This document shows, piece by piece, positions 36,084 to 44,858 of a stretch of DNA of 64,000 nt. The notes beneath the pieces are model-generated. The model was not told where the DNA came from and ran no database searches. It worked only from the letters and a program-made list of their open reading frames with translations. The position numbers and the translations under genes were made by a program. This DNA comes from Bradyrhizobium sp. LHD-71 (GTDB taxonomy: Bacteria; Pseudomonadota; Alphaproteobacteria; Rhizobiales; Xanthobacteraceae). Numbering within the stretch: position 1 is the stretch's first letter; each line of letters begins with the position of its first letter. The stretch is from positions 2,501 through 66,500 of the forward strand of contig NZ_JAVIFX010000022.1 in NCBI RefSeq assembly GCF_031157255.1. The letters run 5' to 3'.

Positions 36084-36566
36084 ATGAGCAATTGGCTGTT
36101 CGCGCCGACCTTCATTTCCGCCCTGGGCTCGGCCTTGATGGCCGGGTTGTTCTTTGTATTCTCGAACGCCGTCATGACGGCGTTCGGAAAACTGTCGCCC
36201 GCCACCGGAATCGCCGCGATGCAGGCGATCAACATCTGGATCCTCAATCCGGTATTCGCCGCAGTGTTCTTTGGCACCGCGGCGTTTTCGGCGTTGCTAG
36301 CAATTGCTGCATTGTTGAATCTGGGGCACGCGTGGTCATTGCCGCTGCTCGCCGGCAGCCTCTGCTACCTCTTCGGCGCGCCTTTGGTGACGATGATTTT
36401 CAACGTCCCGCTCAACAACCGCCTCGCCGCCGCAAGCCCCGAGACGGCCGAAGCCGCACGACTCTGGGCCGAGTATCTACGGATCTGGACCGCCTGGAAC
36501 CACCTCCGCACCATCCTCTGTCTTGCGGCGACCGGATTGTTCATCTGGGCGCTCTGCCGGGGATAA
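36084..36566 (+). CDS. DUF1772 family membrane protein
   Basis: 160 aa with four membrane segments; family of anthrone oxygenase-like and uncharacterised proteins. PTFISALGSALMAGLFFVFSNAVMTAF, PVFAAVFFGTAAFSALLAIAAL, MIFNVPLNNRL and LCLAATGLFIWAL match the DUF1772 layout. ATG 36084 lies just after the repeat element, with no clear ribosome binding site, so its expression may depend on the repeat region. Converges with the SDR gene. Confidence 0.85.
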   Translation: MSNWLFAPTFISALGSALMAGLFFVFSNAVMTAFGKLSPATGIAAMQAINIWILNPVFAAVFFGTAAFSALLAIAALLNLGHAWSLPLLAGSLCYLFGAPLVTMIFNVPLNNRLAAASPETAEAARLWAEYLRIWTAWNHLRTILCLAATGLFIWALCRG

Positions 36567-36600
36567 GCTCCGACCGAACGGCTCGGTCGTTGGCGGCGGG

Positions 36601-37389
36601 CTACCCGTTCTTCCCTTCCGCGCGCATCGTCGGCAGGCCAATGCCGGTCGCCTCGAAGCCGCCGTCAACCGACAGCATCTGCCCGGTGATGTAGCTCGCG
36701 CGCTCACTGCATAAAAAGAACACCACTTCCGCCAGTTCGGCCTCCAAACCGTAACGGTTGAGCGGGATCGTGTCGTGATAGTCGGCGCGGATCTCGGGCG
36801 TATGCACCGCTTTCGCCATCGCGGTGTCGACCGGCCCCGGCGCCACGGCGTTGACGCGGATGCCAAGCGCGGCGAACTCGACCGCCTGCTGCTTGGTCAG
36901 GTGTGCGAGCCCGGCCTTGCTGGTGCCGTAGGCCACTCGCAGCGTCGAGGCGCGCAGGCTCGAGATCGAGGTGATGTTGACGACGCTGCCGCCACCCTGC
37001 TCGCGCATCAGCGGCGCCACGGCTTGGGTGCAGATGAATGGCCCGGTGAGATTGACCGCCAGCGTGCGCGACCAGTCCGCCAGCGTCGTCTGCAGGATCG
37101 GTTTGAAGATCGCAATCCCCGCGTTGTTCACCAGCGCATCGACGCGATCGAAACGCTCAGCCACCGTGGCGACGGCGGCAGTGACCGCATCCGCGTCCGC
37201 GACGTCGCAATGCAGGGCAAGCGTCGTTTCCGGCGCGGCGAGTGCGCCATGGCTCCGGGTCAGCGTCTCGTTGTCGACGTCGAGCAGCGCGACACGCCAG
37301 CCGTCGGCGAGGAAGCGCTTTGCGGTGGCAAGCCCGATGCCACGCGCCGCGCCGGTAACGAAAGCAACCTTCTGCATCGCTTGTTTCAT
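36601..37389 (-). CDS. short-chain dehydrogenase/reductase
   Basis: 262 aa classical SDR: VTGAARGIGLATAKRFLADG, CDVADADAV, VNNAGIAIFKP, NITSISSL and YGTSKAGLAHL, with YITGQMLSVDGGFEA near the C-terminus. The ATG overlaps the TGA of the HxlR gene (ATGA), so the two are translationally coupled; M5 (37377) is an alternative start. Substrate unknown. Confidence 0.9.
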   Translation of the reverse strand: MKQAMQKVAFVTGAARGIGLATAKRFLADGWRVALLDVDNETLTRSHGALAAPETTLALHCDVADADAVTAAVATVAERFDRVDALVNNAGIAIFKPILQTTLADWSRTLAVNLTGPFICTQAVAPLMREQGGGSVVNITSISSLRASTLRVAYGTSKAGLAHLTKQQAVEFAALGIRVNAVAPGPVDTAMAKAVHTPEIRADYHDTIPLNRYGLEAELAEVVFFLCSERASYITGQMLSVDGGFEATGIGLPTMRAEGKNG

Positions 37390-37898
37390 CCCCTTGCTGT
37401 CTTTTTCGCCATCACGTCCTCATACGCTTTCTGGAGCTTTTCTGCGACCGTCGGGCCGGCTTTCTTGCGGCGCTTCACACCGAGATGGGTCTCTCTCAAC
37501 TCGTCCATGAACTCCGCCCACATTTTTGGCCCGCCTTCCGCCAGGAGTTTCGCCCGAATACCGAGCTCTTCACTCACGGGAAGATACTTCACGCCCCACG
37601 CCGACATTTGCGCCAGCACCGGCAGCAGTTCGATGCCCTGCTCCGTCAGGCTGTAGATGCCTTTCTGCTTGTGGGTGGGATCGTGGGTGCGGGTGATCAC
37701 GCCCTGCTCGACCAGGGTTTTCAGACGGTCGGCCAGAATATTGGAGGAGATTCGCTCGTCTGACTTCGTCAGCAGTTCGCGGAAATGCCGGCGGTTGCCG
37801 AAGATCATGTCGCGGATGATCAGAAGGCTCCATTTGTCGCCGAGGACCTCCAGCGTGAGGTTGATCGCGCAGCTCGAGCGCGGCTGTTCGGCGTCCAT
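37386..37898 (-). CDS. HxlR-family transcriptional regulator
   Basis: 170 aa winged-helix regulator: CAINLTLEVLGDKWSLLIIRDMIFGNRRHFRELLTKSDERISSNILADRLKTLVEQGVITR is the DUF24/HxlR signature including the conserved N-terminal Cys that senses electrophiles or oxidants in some members. ATG 37898 (MDAEQPRSSC) is chosen over 37925. It is divergent from the RibD-like gene with a dyad operator between them. Confidence 0.93.
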   Translation of the reverse strand: MDAEQPRSSCAINLTLEVLGDKWSLLIIRDMIFGNRRHFRELLTKSDERISSNILADRLKTLVEQGVITRTHDPTHKQKGIYSLTEQGIELLPVLAQMSAWGVKYLPVSEELGIRAKLLAEGGPKMWAEFMDELRETHLGVKRRKKAGPTVAEKLQKAYEDVMAKKTARG

Positions 37899-37966
37899 GT
37901 GCTTGTCCTTTCTCAATCGTCCCAAAAAACCGCTTGCATTTCTGCATCGGATTCTTTAAATGGGCA

Positions 37967-37989
37967 ACTAGTTGCAAAACGCAACTGGT
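37967..37989. promoter_or_regulatory. HxlR-type dyad operator
   Basis: ACTAGTTGC (37967-37975) and GCAACTGGT (37981-37989) form an inverted repeat with one mismatch around a 5-base centre, in the divergent gap between hxlR and the RibD-like gene. GGAGGAAC for the RibD-like gene follows directly, so binding would block that promoter or its initiation region. Confidence 0.65.
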
Positions 37990-38007
37990 TTTTTGGAGGA
38001 ACGACAG

Positions 38008-38553
38008 ATGGCAAAGCTGATCATGTGGAACCTGACGACCCTCGACGGATATGTGGAAGGCCCGGGCCGGGACATCTCATGGCACGAGGATGTCTGGGGC
38101 GAGGAGCTGGAGCAGCTCTCGCTCGAGCAGGGTCATGCCGCCGGTGCACTGATGTTTGGCCGGGTCACCTACGAGTTGATGGCTGGCCACTGGCCGACCG
38201 CCAGCGGCGAGGTCGCCGATTTCATGAACGCACTTCCGAAGTACGTTTTCTCGCGCACCTTGAAGGCGTCGGACTGGAACAACACACAGCTCTTCGACCG
38301 GGACGTTCCTGAAACGGTCGCGAAGCTGAAGCGCGAGTCGGCCAAGGACATCTACCTGTTCGGCAGCGCCGAGCTTGCGTCACACCTCATTCCACACAAG
38401 CTGATCGATGAATTCCGCATCTGCGTTGCGCCCGTCCTGCTCGGCGCCGGCACGCCGCTGTTCAAGCGTGCGGACGAACAGCAGAAGCTGAAGCTTCTCG
38501 AGGCGAAGGGGCTGAAGGTCGGCGCCGTGCTGCTGCGCTACGCACCGGCCTAG
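38008..38553 (+). CDS. dihydrofolate reductase-like (RibD C-terminal) protein
   Basis: 181 aa NADPH-binding reductase fold: MWNLTTLDGYVEGPGRDISWHEDVW, LMFGRVTYELMAGHW, DIYLFGSAELASHLIPHKLIDEFRICVAPVLLGAGTPLF. Members replace DHFR or reduce unknown substrates. ATG 38008 follows GGAGGAACG; the frame from 37972 is not used. First gene under the HxlR operator, followed by SnoaL-like and GST genes. Confidence 0.9.
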   Translation: MAKLIMWNLTTLDGYVEGPGRDISWHEDVWGEELEQLSLEQGHAAGALMFGRVTYELMAGHWPTASGEVADFMNALPKYVFSRTLKASDWNNTQLFDRDVPETVAKLKRESAKDIYLFGSAELASHLIPHKLIDEFRICVAPVLLGAGTPLFKRADEQQKLKLLEAKGLKVGAVLLRYAPA

Positions 38554-38566
38554 AACGGAGCGAACC

Positions 38567-38920
38567 ATGAGCAAGAGCGAGATCGCGCGCCAATGCTATC
38601 GCGCCTACGAAACAAAGGACCGTAAGCTGCTGGAAAGCTTGCTTGCGGACGACTTCGTGTTTTCGAGTCCGCGCGACGACTACATCGATCGGGCGACTTA
38701 CATGGCTCGCTGCTGGGCGAACAGCGGCAACATTCGAAATTTCACCTTCGAATATGTTGCCGAGCAAGGCGATGAGGTCGTCGTGCGCTACCTGGTCGAA
38801 TTGACCGACGGGACCAGCTTTCGCAATATGGAGACACTGCGCTTCTCCGGCGACAAGCTTCGCTCCGCCGATGTCTACTTTGGCCGCACCGTCGAACGGG
38901 ATCAGCCCTCATGTCGTTGA
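38567..38920 (+). CDS. SnoaL-like / NTF2-fold protein
   Basis: 117 aa cone-shaped alpha+beta barrel family: IARQCYRAYETKDRKLLESLLADDFVFSSPRDDYIDRATYMARCW and VVRYLVELTDGTSFRNMETLRFSGDKLRSADVYFG. Small-molecule binding or isomerase-like, substrate unknown. It starts 13 bases after the RibD-like gene and overlaps the GST gene by 10 bases. Confidence 0.88.
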   Translation: MSKSEIARQCYRAYETKDRKLLESLLADDFVFSSPRDDYIDRATYMARCWANSGNIRNFTFEYVAEQGDEVVVRYLVELTDGTSFRNMETLRFSGDKLRSADVYFGRTVERDQPSCR

Positions 38921-39558
38921 CGTTCTATTTCCATCCGCTGTCGTCGTACTGTCAGAAGGTGCTGATCGCGCTGTACGAGAACGATACCCCGTTCGATGGC
39001 CAGATCGTCGACCTGATGAGCGAGACGGGGCGCGCCGACTACCTGAAACTCTGGCCGATCGGCAAGATGCCCTTGCTGCGCGACGAAGCACGCAACCGGC
39101 TGATTCCGGAGACCAGCATCATCATTGAGTACCTTCAGCGGTTCTACGGCGGACCGACCGTGTTCGTGCCCGATGACGTCGAGCAGGCACTGCATGTGCG
39201 TCTGCGCGACCGCTTCTTCGACCTCTACGTCTCGAACCCGATGCAGAAGATCGTGACGGACAAGCTGCGGCCGGCAGGTCAGAACGATCCCGCGGGGGTC
39301 GTCGACGCGAAATCGCAGATCGAGACCGCCTACAAGCTGATCGACAAGGAGATGGCGACGAAGGTCTGGGCGTGCGGCGAAGCTTTCACCCTGGCGGACT
39401 GCGCCGCGGCGCCGCCACTGTTCTATGCGGACAAGGTTCTGCCATTCCGCGACCGCTATCAGCATCTGGCTGCCTATTTCGAACGGCTGCAGCAACGGCC
39501 ATCCTACGCCCGCACGCTGCGGGAGGCAGAACCCTACATGAAGATGTTTCCCGGCTGA
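38911..39558 (+). CDS. glutathione S-transferase family protein
   Basis: 215 aa: N-terminal TFYFHPLSSYCQKVLIALYENDTPFDGQIVDL, GKMPLLRDEARNRLIPETSIIIEYLQ (glutathione site with E-T-S), C-terminal helical domain AFTLADCAAAPPLFYADKVL. The pattern SSYCQKV puts a Cys near the active-site position. Third gene of the HxlR-controlled unit. Confidence 0.9.
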   Translation: MSLTFYFHPLSSYCQKVLIALYENDTPFDGQIVDLMSETGRADYLKLWPIGKMPLLRDEARNRLIPETSIIIEYLQRFYGGPTVFVPDDVEQALHVRLRDRFFDLYVSNPMQKIVTDKLRPAGQNDPAGVVDAKSQIETAYKLIDKEMATKVWACGEAFTLADCAAAPPLFYADKVLPFRDRYQHLAAYFERLQQRPSYARTLREAEPYMKMFPG

Positions 39559-39638
39559 CGTCTTCGGTTGGCGACGAGCGAAATCGGCTGATCACGTCCG
39601 GATGAAGGCGCCGCCGGATTCCCGGGTCGGGTAGCAGC

Positions 39639-40322
39639 TCAGCGCATCGCGCGATCGCTGCCGAGCCCGACCAGCGGCCGCGCCCGCAGTTCGATACAGA
39701 CCTGCTTGACGATCTCATGGCCGCTGAGCATGCGCGCCAGCATTCGTTTGACCTTCCAGGTGGGCTCGCGTGTCAGGGTCACTCCCGGAATGACGTCCGT
39801 CCGCTGAGCGATGCGCGCCGCCTCTTCGACCCAAAGCAGCTCGATCAGCCGGCTGCAGAAGAATTCGTCGCGCTCCGGCCTGAACCTGCCGTCGCGCTTG
39901 TCCTTGACGATCTCTATTCCCGTGACGGTCGGCAGCAGCAGATTGCGCTGGTGCCGCACGTCGGCGTGCCTGAGCCATCGCGGCGCCACTGCGAGCCAGA
40001 CTTCGGGCAGATAGAAATTGAATTCGCGCAGCTGGCCGGTCAGACGGCCGTCGCTCAGGCTGTCGCGGGGGCCCTTGATCTCGACTCCGATAATGTCGTC
40101 CCGGCCGACCAGAACCATGTCGATCCGCCGTTCGCCAAGGGCGAACTCGTGAATGACGCGCACGTCGCCGAAGCGCTTGCGGCCCCAGGCCTCGACGGCT
40201 GCGCGGATCTCCTGCTCTTCGATCGATGTGTTGGCCCGCGCCGGGCGCTTGCGGGCCCCACCAGACCTCGCAGGGACCGCCGGAGTGTTGTCGGCAGAGA
40301 GCACGCGCGCCTCGCTAGCCAC
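39639..40322 (-). CDS. putative PD-(D/E)XK nuclease-fold protein
   Basis: 227 aa, family not confidently recognised. The middle reads HEFALGERRIDMVLVGRDDIIGVEIKG, with E59, D68, E81 and K83 in the spacing of a PD-(D/E)XK core, followed by QLREFNFYLPEVWLAVAPRWL, the expected strand and helix. The N-terminal 35 residues are Ala/Arg-rich; the C-terminus (PTWKVKRMLARMLSGHEIVKQVCIELRARP) is basic. It could be an sce7726-like or repair-type nuclease. GTG 40322 is the only start that includes the whole domain. It stands alone, with no methylase or helicase near. Confidence 0.6.
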   Translation of the reverse strand: MASEARVLSADNTPAVPARSGGARKRPARANTSIEEQEIRAAVEAWGRKRFGDVRVIHEFALGERRIDMVLVGRDDIIGVEIKGPRDSLSDGRLTGQLREFNFYLPEVWLAVAPRWLRHADVRHQRNLLLPTVTGIEIVKDKRDGRFRPERDEFFCSRLIELLWVEEAARIAQRTDVIPGVTLTREPTWKVKRMLARMLSGHEIVKQVCIELRARPLVGLGSDRAMR

Positions 40323-40391
40323 ATTGATCGGCGCCTGAAGCTACGCGCTGATTGCTAAGGAAGCATTTCATGCCGTCGCGTGACGGCCATT

Positions 40392-40676
40392 TCAGCGGTC
40401 GTAGCGGACGGCGAAGGGCCCGCTCGCCTGCTCGGCCGGCTCGATGACCGTCACATCGTCGACGCGCGCGAGTTGCGGCCCACGGCGACAGGCGGCCAGC
40501 ATTGCTTCAACCGCATCGGCTGAGCCGCTGAACAGCCCTTCCACCTCACCGCTTGCAAGGTTACGCACCCAACCGGAAAGGCCGAGCGCTGCGGCCTTGC
40601 GCTGCGTCCAGTCGCGATAGCCTACACCCTGCACACGGCCGGAGATGCGAACGAGGATCGAACGGCTGGCCTGCAT
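40392..40676 (-). CDS. acylphosphatase
   Basis: 94 aa: [42 protein letters not shown] contains the acyl-phosphate loop G-R-V-Q-G-V-G-Y-R with the catalytic Arg and the Asn of GWVRNL. Hydrolyses carboxyl-phosphate bonds in the cytoplasm. Complete and of usual length. Confidence 0.95.
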   Translation of the reverse strand: MQASRSILVRISGRVQGVGYRDWTQRKAAALGLSGWVRNLASGEVEGLFSGSADAVEAMLAACRRGPQLARVDDVTVIEPAEQASGPFAVRYDR

Positions 40677-40718
40677 CGGAACCTCCCGATGCCCAGTTTT
40701 ACACCGATCGAATGGTGC

Positions 40719-40910
40719 TTACACCGCGATGTCGAGGTTGCCGCCGACACCGGCGGCGAGATTTGCGGATGATGACTGAGGCTGCAGCAGCGTTTGTACC
40801 ACCGCTGCCTCGGCGTCCAGGTTCATCTTCATCACCCTCGTCGCCACCGCCTGCTGCGTGGCGGCCGCCTGCATCGTCAAGAAGCTGGCGGCTAAAGCTG
40901 CAACGTCCAT
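40719..40910 (-). CDS. YjfB-like small protein
   Basis: 63 aa: MDVAALAASFLTMQAAATQQAVATRVMKMNLDAEAAVVQTLLQ matches the YjfB/putative motility protein pattern (N-terminal M-x-V-x-x-L-A, Q-rich helix, M-K-x-x-L-D). No flagellar gene is near, so the motility label is only by family. Between the acylphosphatase and hydroxybutyryl-CoA dehydrogenase genes on the same strand. Confidence 0.7.
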   Translation of the reverse strand: MDVAALAASFLTMQAAATQQAVATRVMKMNLDAEAAVVQTLLQPQSSSANLAAGVGGNLDIAV

Positions 40911-40957
40911 ATGCGCCTCCGTAGCGGCGGAGACTAATCGATAGACGTTAATAAAAT

Positions 40958-41839
40958 TCAGCGCGTTGGGACCGGGGTCTCGCCACGGTAGTCATAGAAG
41001 CCGCGCTGCGACTTGCGGCCGAGCCATCCAGCCTCGACGTATTTCACCAGCAGCGGACACGGCCGGTATTTCGAATCCGCGAGACCTTCGTGCAGCACCT
41101 GCATGATGGCAAGGCAGGTATCGAGACCGATGAAGTCGGCGAGCTCAAGCGGCCCCATCGGGTGGTGTGCGCCGAGCTTCATCGCCGCGTCGATCGCCTC
41201 GACATTACCGACGCCTTCATAGAGCGTGTAGATCGCCTCATTGATCATCGGCAGCAGGATCCGATTGACGATAAAGGCCGGGAAATCCTCCGAAACCGCG
41301 ATCTGCTTGCCGAGCTTGGTGACGAAATCCTTCGAGGTCTCGAACGTCGCATCCTCGGTGGCGATGCCGCGAATGATCTCGACGAGCTCCATGCGCGGCA
41401 CCGGATTCATGAAATGAATGCCGATGAACCGTTCAGGACGGTCCGTCGCAGCCGCAAGCCGGGTAATGGAAATCGACGAGGTGTTGGATGCGACGATCGC
41501 ATCCTGCTTCAGCACCGCGCAGAGATCGTGAAAGATCTTGCGCTTGATCTCTTCCTTCTCCGACGCGCTCTCGATGACAATGTCGCAATCGGCAAGTCCA
41601 TCAAGCGCGGTGGCCGGCTTGATACGGCTGAGCGCAGCTTTGCGAACATCGTCGGTCAGCGCGCTCTTCGAGACCAGGCGCTTCAGGTTACCGTCGATGG
41701 TCGCCAGCGCCGACTTGATGCGGTCCTCGGCGACGTCGTTCAACAGCACATGGTAGCCGGCCAATGCCGCAACATGCGCGATGCCATTGCCCATCTGGCC
41801 CGCGCCGATCACCCCGACTTTCTTGATGTTCATGGCCAT
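40958..41839 (-). CDS. 3-hydroxybutyryl-CoA dehydrogenase
   Basis: NAD-dependent oxidation of 3-hydroxyacyl-CoA, 293 aa. Rossmann motif VGVIGAGQMGNGIAHVAALAG, VIESASEKEEIKRKIF, ASNTSSISIT, GIHFMNPVPRMELVEIIRG (catalytic His) and the C-terminal GAHHPMGPLELADFIGLDTCLAIM are complete. ATG 41839 (MAMNIKKVG) is preferred to 41890; 41833 is possible. It follows etfB-etfA, so electrons from acyl-CoA metabolism are handled by adjacent genes. Confidence 0.95.
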   Translation of the reverse strand: MAMNIKKVGVIGAGQMGNGIAHVAALAGYHVLLNDVAEDRIKSALATIDGNLKRLVSKSALTDDVRKAALSRIKPATALDGLADCDIVIESASEKEEIKRKIFHDLCAVLKQDAIVASNTSSISITRLAAATDRPERFIGIHFMNPVPRMELVEIIRGIATEDATFETSKDFVTKLGKQIAVSEDFPAFIVNRILLPMINEAIYTLYEGVGNVEAIDAAMKLGAHHPMGPLELADFIGLDTCLAIMQVLHEGLADSKYRPCPLLVKYVEAGWLGRKSQRGFYDYRGETPVPTR

Positions 41840-41892
41840 CCGTTCATTGTCACAGGTCAGGCGGCTGTCCCCGGCCCCTGTCCTGATCATAA

Positions 41893-41923
41893 CACCGGGC
41901 GGAAGCCTGTCATCCGCCCGGTG
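41893..41923 (-). terminator. stem-loop downstream of etfA
   Basis: CACCGGGCGGA (41893-41903) pairs perfectly with TCCGCCCGGTG (41913-41923) around a 9-base loop, between etfA and the dehydrogenase gene. There is no long T tract, so it may attenuate or protect rather than fully terminate. Confidence 0.5.
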
Positions 41924-41940
41924 CGACCTTCTGCTCCGGC

Positions 41941-42885
41941 CTACTTGCCGGCTTTCGCCAGTTCTGCCGTCAATTCAGGCACTGCCTGGTACAGGTCGGC
42001 GACCAGGCCGTAATCTGCAACCTGGAAGATCGGCGCCTCTTCGTCCTTGTTGATGGCGACGATCACCTTGGAGTCCTTCATGCCGGCGAGATGCTGGATC
42101 GCCCCGGAAATGCCGACGGCGATGTACAACTCCGGCGCCACCACCTTGCCGGTCTGGCCGACCTGCCAGTCGTTCGGCGCATAGCCGGCATCGACCGCGG
42201 CGCGCGAGGCACCGACACCTGCACCGAGCTTGTCGGCCAGCGGCTCGATATACTTCGTGAAGTTCTCGCGGCTTTGCATCGCGCGGCCGCCGGAGACGAT
42301 GATCTTCGCCGAGGTGAGCTCGGGGCGATCGCTCTTGGCGACTTCCTCGCCGACGAAGGTCGACAGGCCCGGATCGGCTACTGCCGCCACGTCCTCGACC
42401 TGTGCACTGCCGTCGTTGCCGGCGGCCTGGAAGGTCGAGGTCCGGACGGTGATGACCTTCTTCTTGTCGTTCGACTTCACCGTCTGGATCGCGTTGCCGG
42501 CATAGATCGGCCGCTCGAACGTGTCCGGCGAGACGATCTTGATCACTTCCGACACCTGCATCACGTCGAGCAGCGCGGCGACGCGCGGCATCACGTTCTT
42601 GTAGCGGGACGTCGCAGGCGCGACGATCGCATCATACTTGTCGGCGAGCGAGACGACGAGCGCCGCAAGCGGCTCGGCAAGGTCATGCGCATAGAGCGCG
42701 TTGTCGGCGAGCAGCACCTTCTTCACGCCGCTGAGCTTCGCTGCGGCCTCGGCCGCGCCCTTGGCGTTCTGGCCGGCGACCAGCACGTCGACGTCGGCGC
42801 CGAGCGCTGCGGCCGCCGTCAGGGCCTTGTTTGTCGCGTCCTTGATCGACGCGTTGTCATGTTCGGCAATGAGCAGCGTAGCCAT
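41941..42885 (-). CDS. etfA: electron transfer flavoprotein alpha subunit
   Basis: FAD-binding subunit of ETF, passing electrons from acyl-CoA dehydrogenases to ETF:quinone oxidoreductase. The C-terminal FAD domain has [57 protein letters not shown] and [20 protein letters not shown]. 314 aa is typical. Its ATG overlaps the etfB stop by one base. Confidence 0.97.
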   Translation of the reverse strand: MATLLIAEHDNASIKDATNKALTAAAALGADVDVLVAGQNAKGAAEAAAKLSGVKKVLLADNALYAHDLAEPLAALVVSLADKYDAIVAPATSRYKNVMPRVAALLDVMQVSEVIKIVSPDTFERPIYAGNAIQTVKSNDKKKVITVRTSTFQAAGNDGSAQVEDVAAVADPGLSTFVGEEVAKSDRPELTSAKIIVSGGRAMQSRENFTKYIEPLADKLGAGVGASRAAVDAGYAPNDWQVGQTGKVVAPELYIAVGISGAIQHLAGMKDSKVIVAINKDEEAPIFQVADYGLVADLYQAVPELTAELAKAGK

Positions 42886-43634
42886 CAGATAACCCCGGCC
42901 TCATTCTTCAGCTTCGACACCAGTTCGGCGACATCCTTTACCTTGACGCCAGCCTTGCGGCCCGGCGGCTCGGTGGTCTTGACGATCTCCTGCCGCGGCG
43001 TGAGATCGACGCCGTAGTCGGCGGCAGTCTTCTCGCCGATCGGCTTCTTCTTCGCCTTCATGATGTTCGGCAGGCTCGCATAGCGCGGCTCGTTCAGGCG
43101 AAGGTCGGTGGTGACGATCGCCGGTCCCTTCAGCTTCACGGTCTGCAGACCGCCGTCGACTTCGCGCGTCACGGTGAAGTCCGTGCCGTCGATCACGACC
43201 TTGGAGGCGAAGGTTGCCTGCGACCAGCCCAGCAGCGCGGCCAGCATCTGGCCGGTCTGGTTGGAATCGTCGTCGATCGCCTGCTTGCCAAGGATAATGA
43301 GACCCGGCTTCTCCTCATCGGCGACCGCCTTCAGGATCTTCGCGACCGCGAGCGGCTCGACGCTTCCCTCGGCCTTCACAAGGATGCCGCGGTCGGCGCC
43401 CATGGCGAGACCGGTGCGAATGGTTTCCGTGCACTGCTGCGGGCCGATCGACACGCAGACCACCTCGGTCGCCTTGCCGGCTTCCTTCAAGCGAAGCGCT
43501 TCCTCGACCGCGATTTCGTCAAACGGGTTCATCGACATCTTGACGTTGGCGAGTTCGACGCCCGACCCGTCACTCTTCACGCGGATCTTCACGTTGAAAT
43601 CAACGACCCGCTTCACTGGCACAAGAACCTTCAT
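42885..43634 (-). CDS. etfB: electron transfer flavoprotein beta subunit
   Basis: AMP-binding partner of EtfA, 249 aa: [51 protein letters not shown] and [22 protein letters not shown] are family signatures; the C-terminus carries the EtfB recognition loop region ([20 protein letters not shown]). First gene of etfB-etfA. Confidence 0.97.
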   Translation of the reverse strand: MKVLVPVKRVVDFNVKIRVKSDGSGVELANVKMSMNPFDEIAVEEALRLKEAGKATEVVCVSIGPQQCTETIRTGLAMGADRGILVKAEGSVEPLAVAKILKAVADEEKPGLIILGKQAIDDDSNQTGQMLAALLGWSQATFASKVVIDGTDFTVTREVDGGLQTVKLKGPAIVTTDLRLNEPRYASLPNIMKAKKKPIGEKTAADYGVDLTPRQEIVKTTEPPGRKAGVKVKDVAELVSKLKNEAGVI

Positions 43635-43754
43635 CGGTCCCCTTTCGTCTAGGTCAAAGGTATGATGGCAGATGGCCGCGGAACCTACTGGCCCGGCCTG
43701 ACCGGGTCAACGCAGGAAGGAGCGTTTTTCGAAGGGTTTAGCCGGTTCCAGCCT

Positions 43755-44327
43755 TTAACGATTCTGACCTGGCACCCAGAGCACGTCCGCCCGGCCGTCG
43801 TCGTTCATGCATCGGGCCGCGACGAACAGAAAGTCGGACAAGCGGTTCATATACTTAAGCGCTGCCGGGTTGACCTGCTCATCGGCGCGGGCGGTCAATT
43901 CGGCCATTAGCCGCTCGGCGCGGCGGCAGACCGTGCGGGCGACATGCAGATACGCCGCCCCGGCATGACCGCCGGGCAACACGAACGAAGTGAGCGGCGC
44001 GAGCTTCGCATTGAGCTCGTCGATGTCGCGCTCGAGCCGTTCGACCTGGCTCTGCACGACCCGCAACCGTTCGGCCTTACCGGGCCGCTCGGGCGTCGCG
44101 AGATCCGCACCGACATCGAACAGGTCGTTCTGGATCGCTGCAAGCATGGCCGCGAGGCGCGACGCCGGATCGACGTGCAGTCGCGCAACGCCGATCATCG
44201 CGTTGGTCTCGTCGACAGTTCCATATGATGAAACGCGAAGATCGTATTTCGGCCGGCGCTCGCCGGTGCCGAGCGCGGTCGTGCCGTCGTCACCGGTGCG
44301 AGTGTAAATGCGATTCAGCACCACCAT
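43755..44327 (-). CDS. ATP:cob(I)alamin adenosyltransferase, PduO type
   Basis: Adds the adenosyl group to corrinoids. 190 aa with NRIYTRTGDDGTTALGTGERRPKYDLRVSSYGTVDETNAMIG (ATP site), FVLPGGHAGAAYLHVARTVCRRAER and MNRLSDFLFVAAR, the PduO-type helical bundle, not the CobA/BtuR fold. It lies upstream of etfB on the same strand, an order common in related genomes. Repeat copy B is just upstream of its start. Confidence 0.94.
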   Translation of the reverse strand: MVVLNRIYTRTGDDGTTALGTGERRPKYDLRVSSYGTVDETNAMIGVARLHVDPASRLAAMLAAIQNDLFDVGADLATPERPGKAERLRVVQSQVERLERDIDELNAKLAPLTSFVLPGGHAGAAYLHVARTVCRRAERLMAELTARADEQVNPAALKYMNRLSDFLFVAARCMNDDGRADVLWVPGQNR

Positions 44328-44354
44328 GATCAGACCTCCGGTCTATCCATCGGG

Positions 44355-44521
44355 CTAGTGCTCCTTTTCCGAAGTTCGCATCACTTCGCCGCACACTCTA
44401 AATGCGAACTTCGGAAACCTCCGGAGCGCTAGCAACTTTATGATTCTAGTGCGGTTTTGAATTTGAAATTCCTGCGATGAGATTGCCGCGGTTGGCAGGA
44501 ATTTCAAATTCACCGCACTAG
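44355..44521. repeat. paired-hairpin element, copy B (inverted orientation)
   Basis: 167 bp. First hairpin: 44354-44364 pairs with 44423-44433 (one mismatch) and a perfect 15-bp stem 44367-44381 / 44402-44416 with core CGAAGTTCG. Linker AACTTTATGATT (44434-44445), the reverse complement of the copy A linker with one change. Second hairpin: border CTAGTGCGG / CCGCACTAG and a perfect 17-bp stem 44459-44475 / 44495-44511 with core GAAATTC. The final CACTAG supplies, on the minus strand, the TAG stop of the HIG1-like gene. Confidence 0.9.
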
Positions 44522-44715
44522 CCACGTGACATCGCCCACAAGGCCGCCATCGCGATGACGATGGCCACGAACTGCAACAGCACGCGCAAGCGCATCAGCC
44601 GCTGCGAGGTGTCCGGCGAGCCGCCACGCATCATGTTGAGCAGCCCGAGCAGCAGCACCACCGCGACCGCAGCGATCGCGACCGGCACCAGAAAGTTACT
44701 TAGAAAACCAGCCAT
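44518..44715 (-). CDS. HIG1-like twin-transmembrane protein
   Basis: 65 aa with two membrane segments (FLVPVAIAAVAVVLLLGLLNMM and LQFVAIVIAMAALWAM) joined by a polar hairpin RGGSPDTSQRLMRLRV containing the Q-x-x-M-R-x-R-V pattern of bacterial HIG1-domain proteins, relatives of respiratory supercomplex factors. It lies between two inverted copies (B and C) of the paired-hairpin element, and its stop codon is the border of copy B. Confidence 0.85.
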   Translation of the reverse strand: MAGFLSNFLVPVAIAAVAVVLLLGLLNMMRGGSPDTSQRLMRLRVLLQFVAIVIAMAALWAMSRG

Positions 44716-44858
44716 TGAACACGCCCATATTGCCCTTTGCTATCTAACACCGCCAGCGGGGGGCTCGCCATGAGCAGACCGCGGACCTGTGCCGTACCCC
44801 CATCTTTCCCCATCGCAGGGCCTGTGTGACAATGCAACGCGCCGTCGGACACAAGTGC

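Noticed and set aside
40719-40910. Evidence for a motility locus
   Set aside because: Only one YjfB-like small gene is present, with no flagellar or chemotaxis gene in the window.
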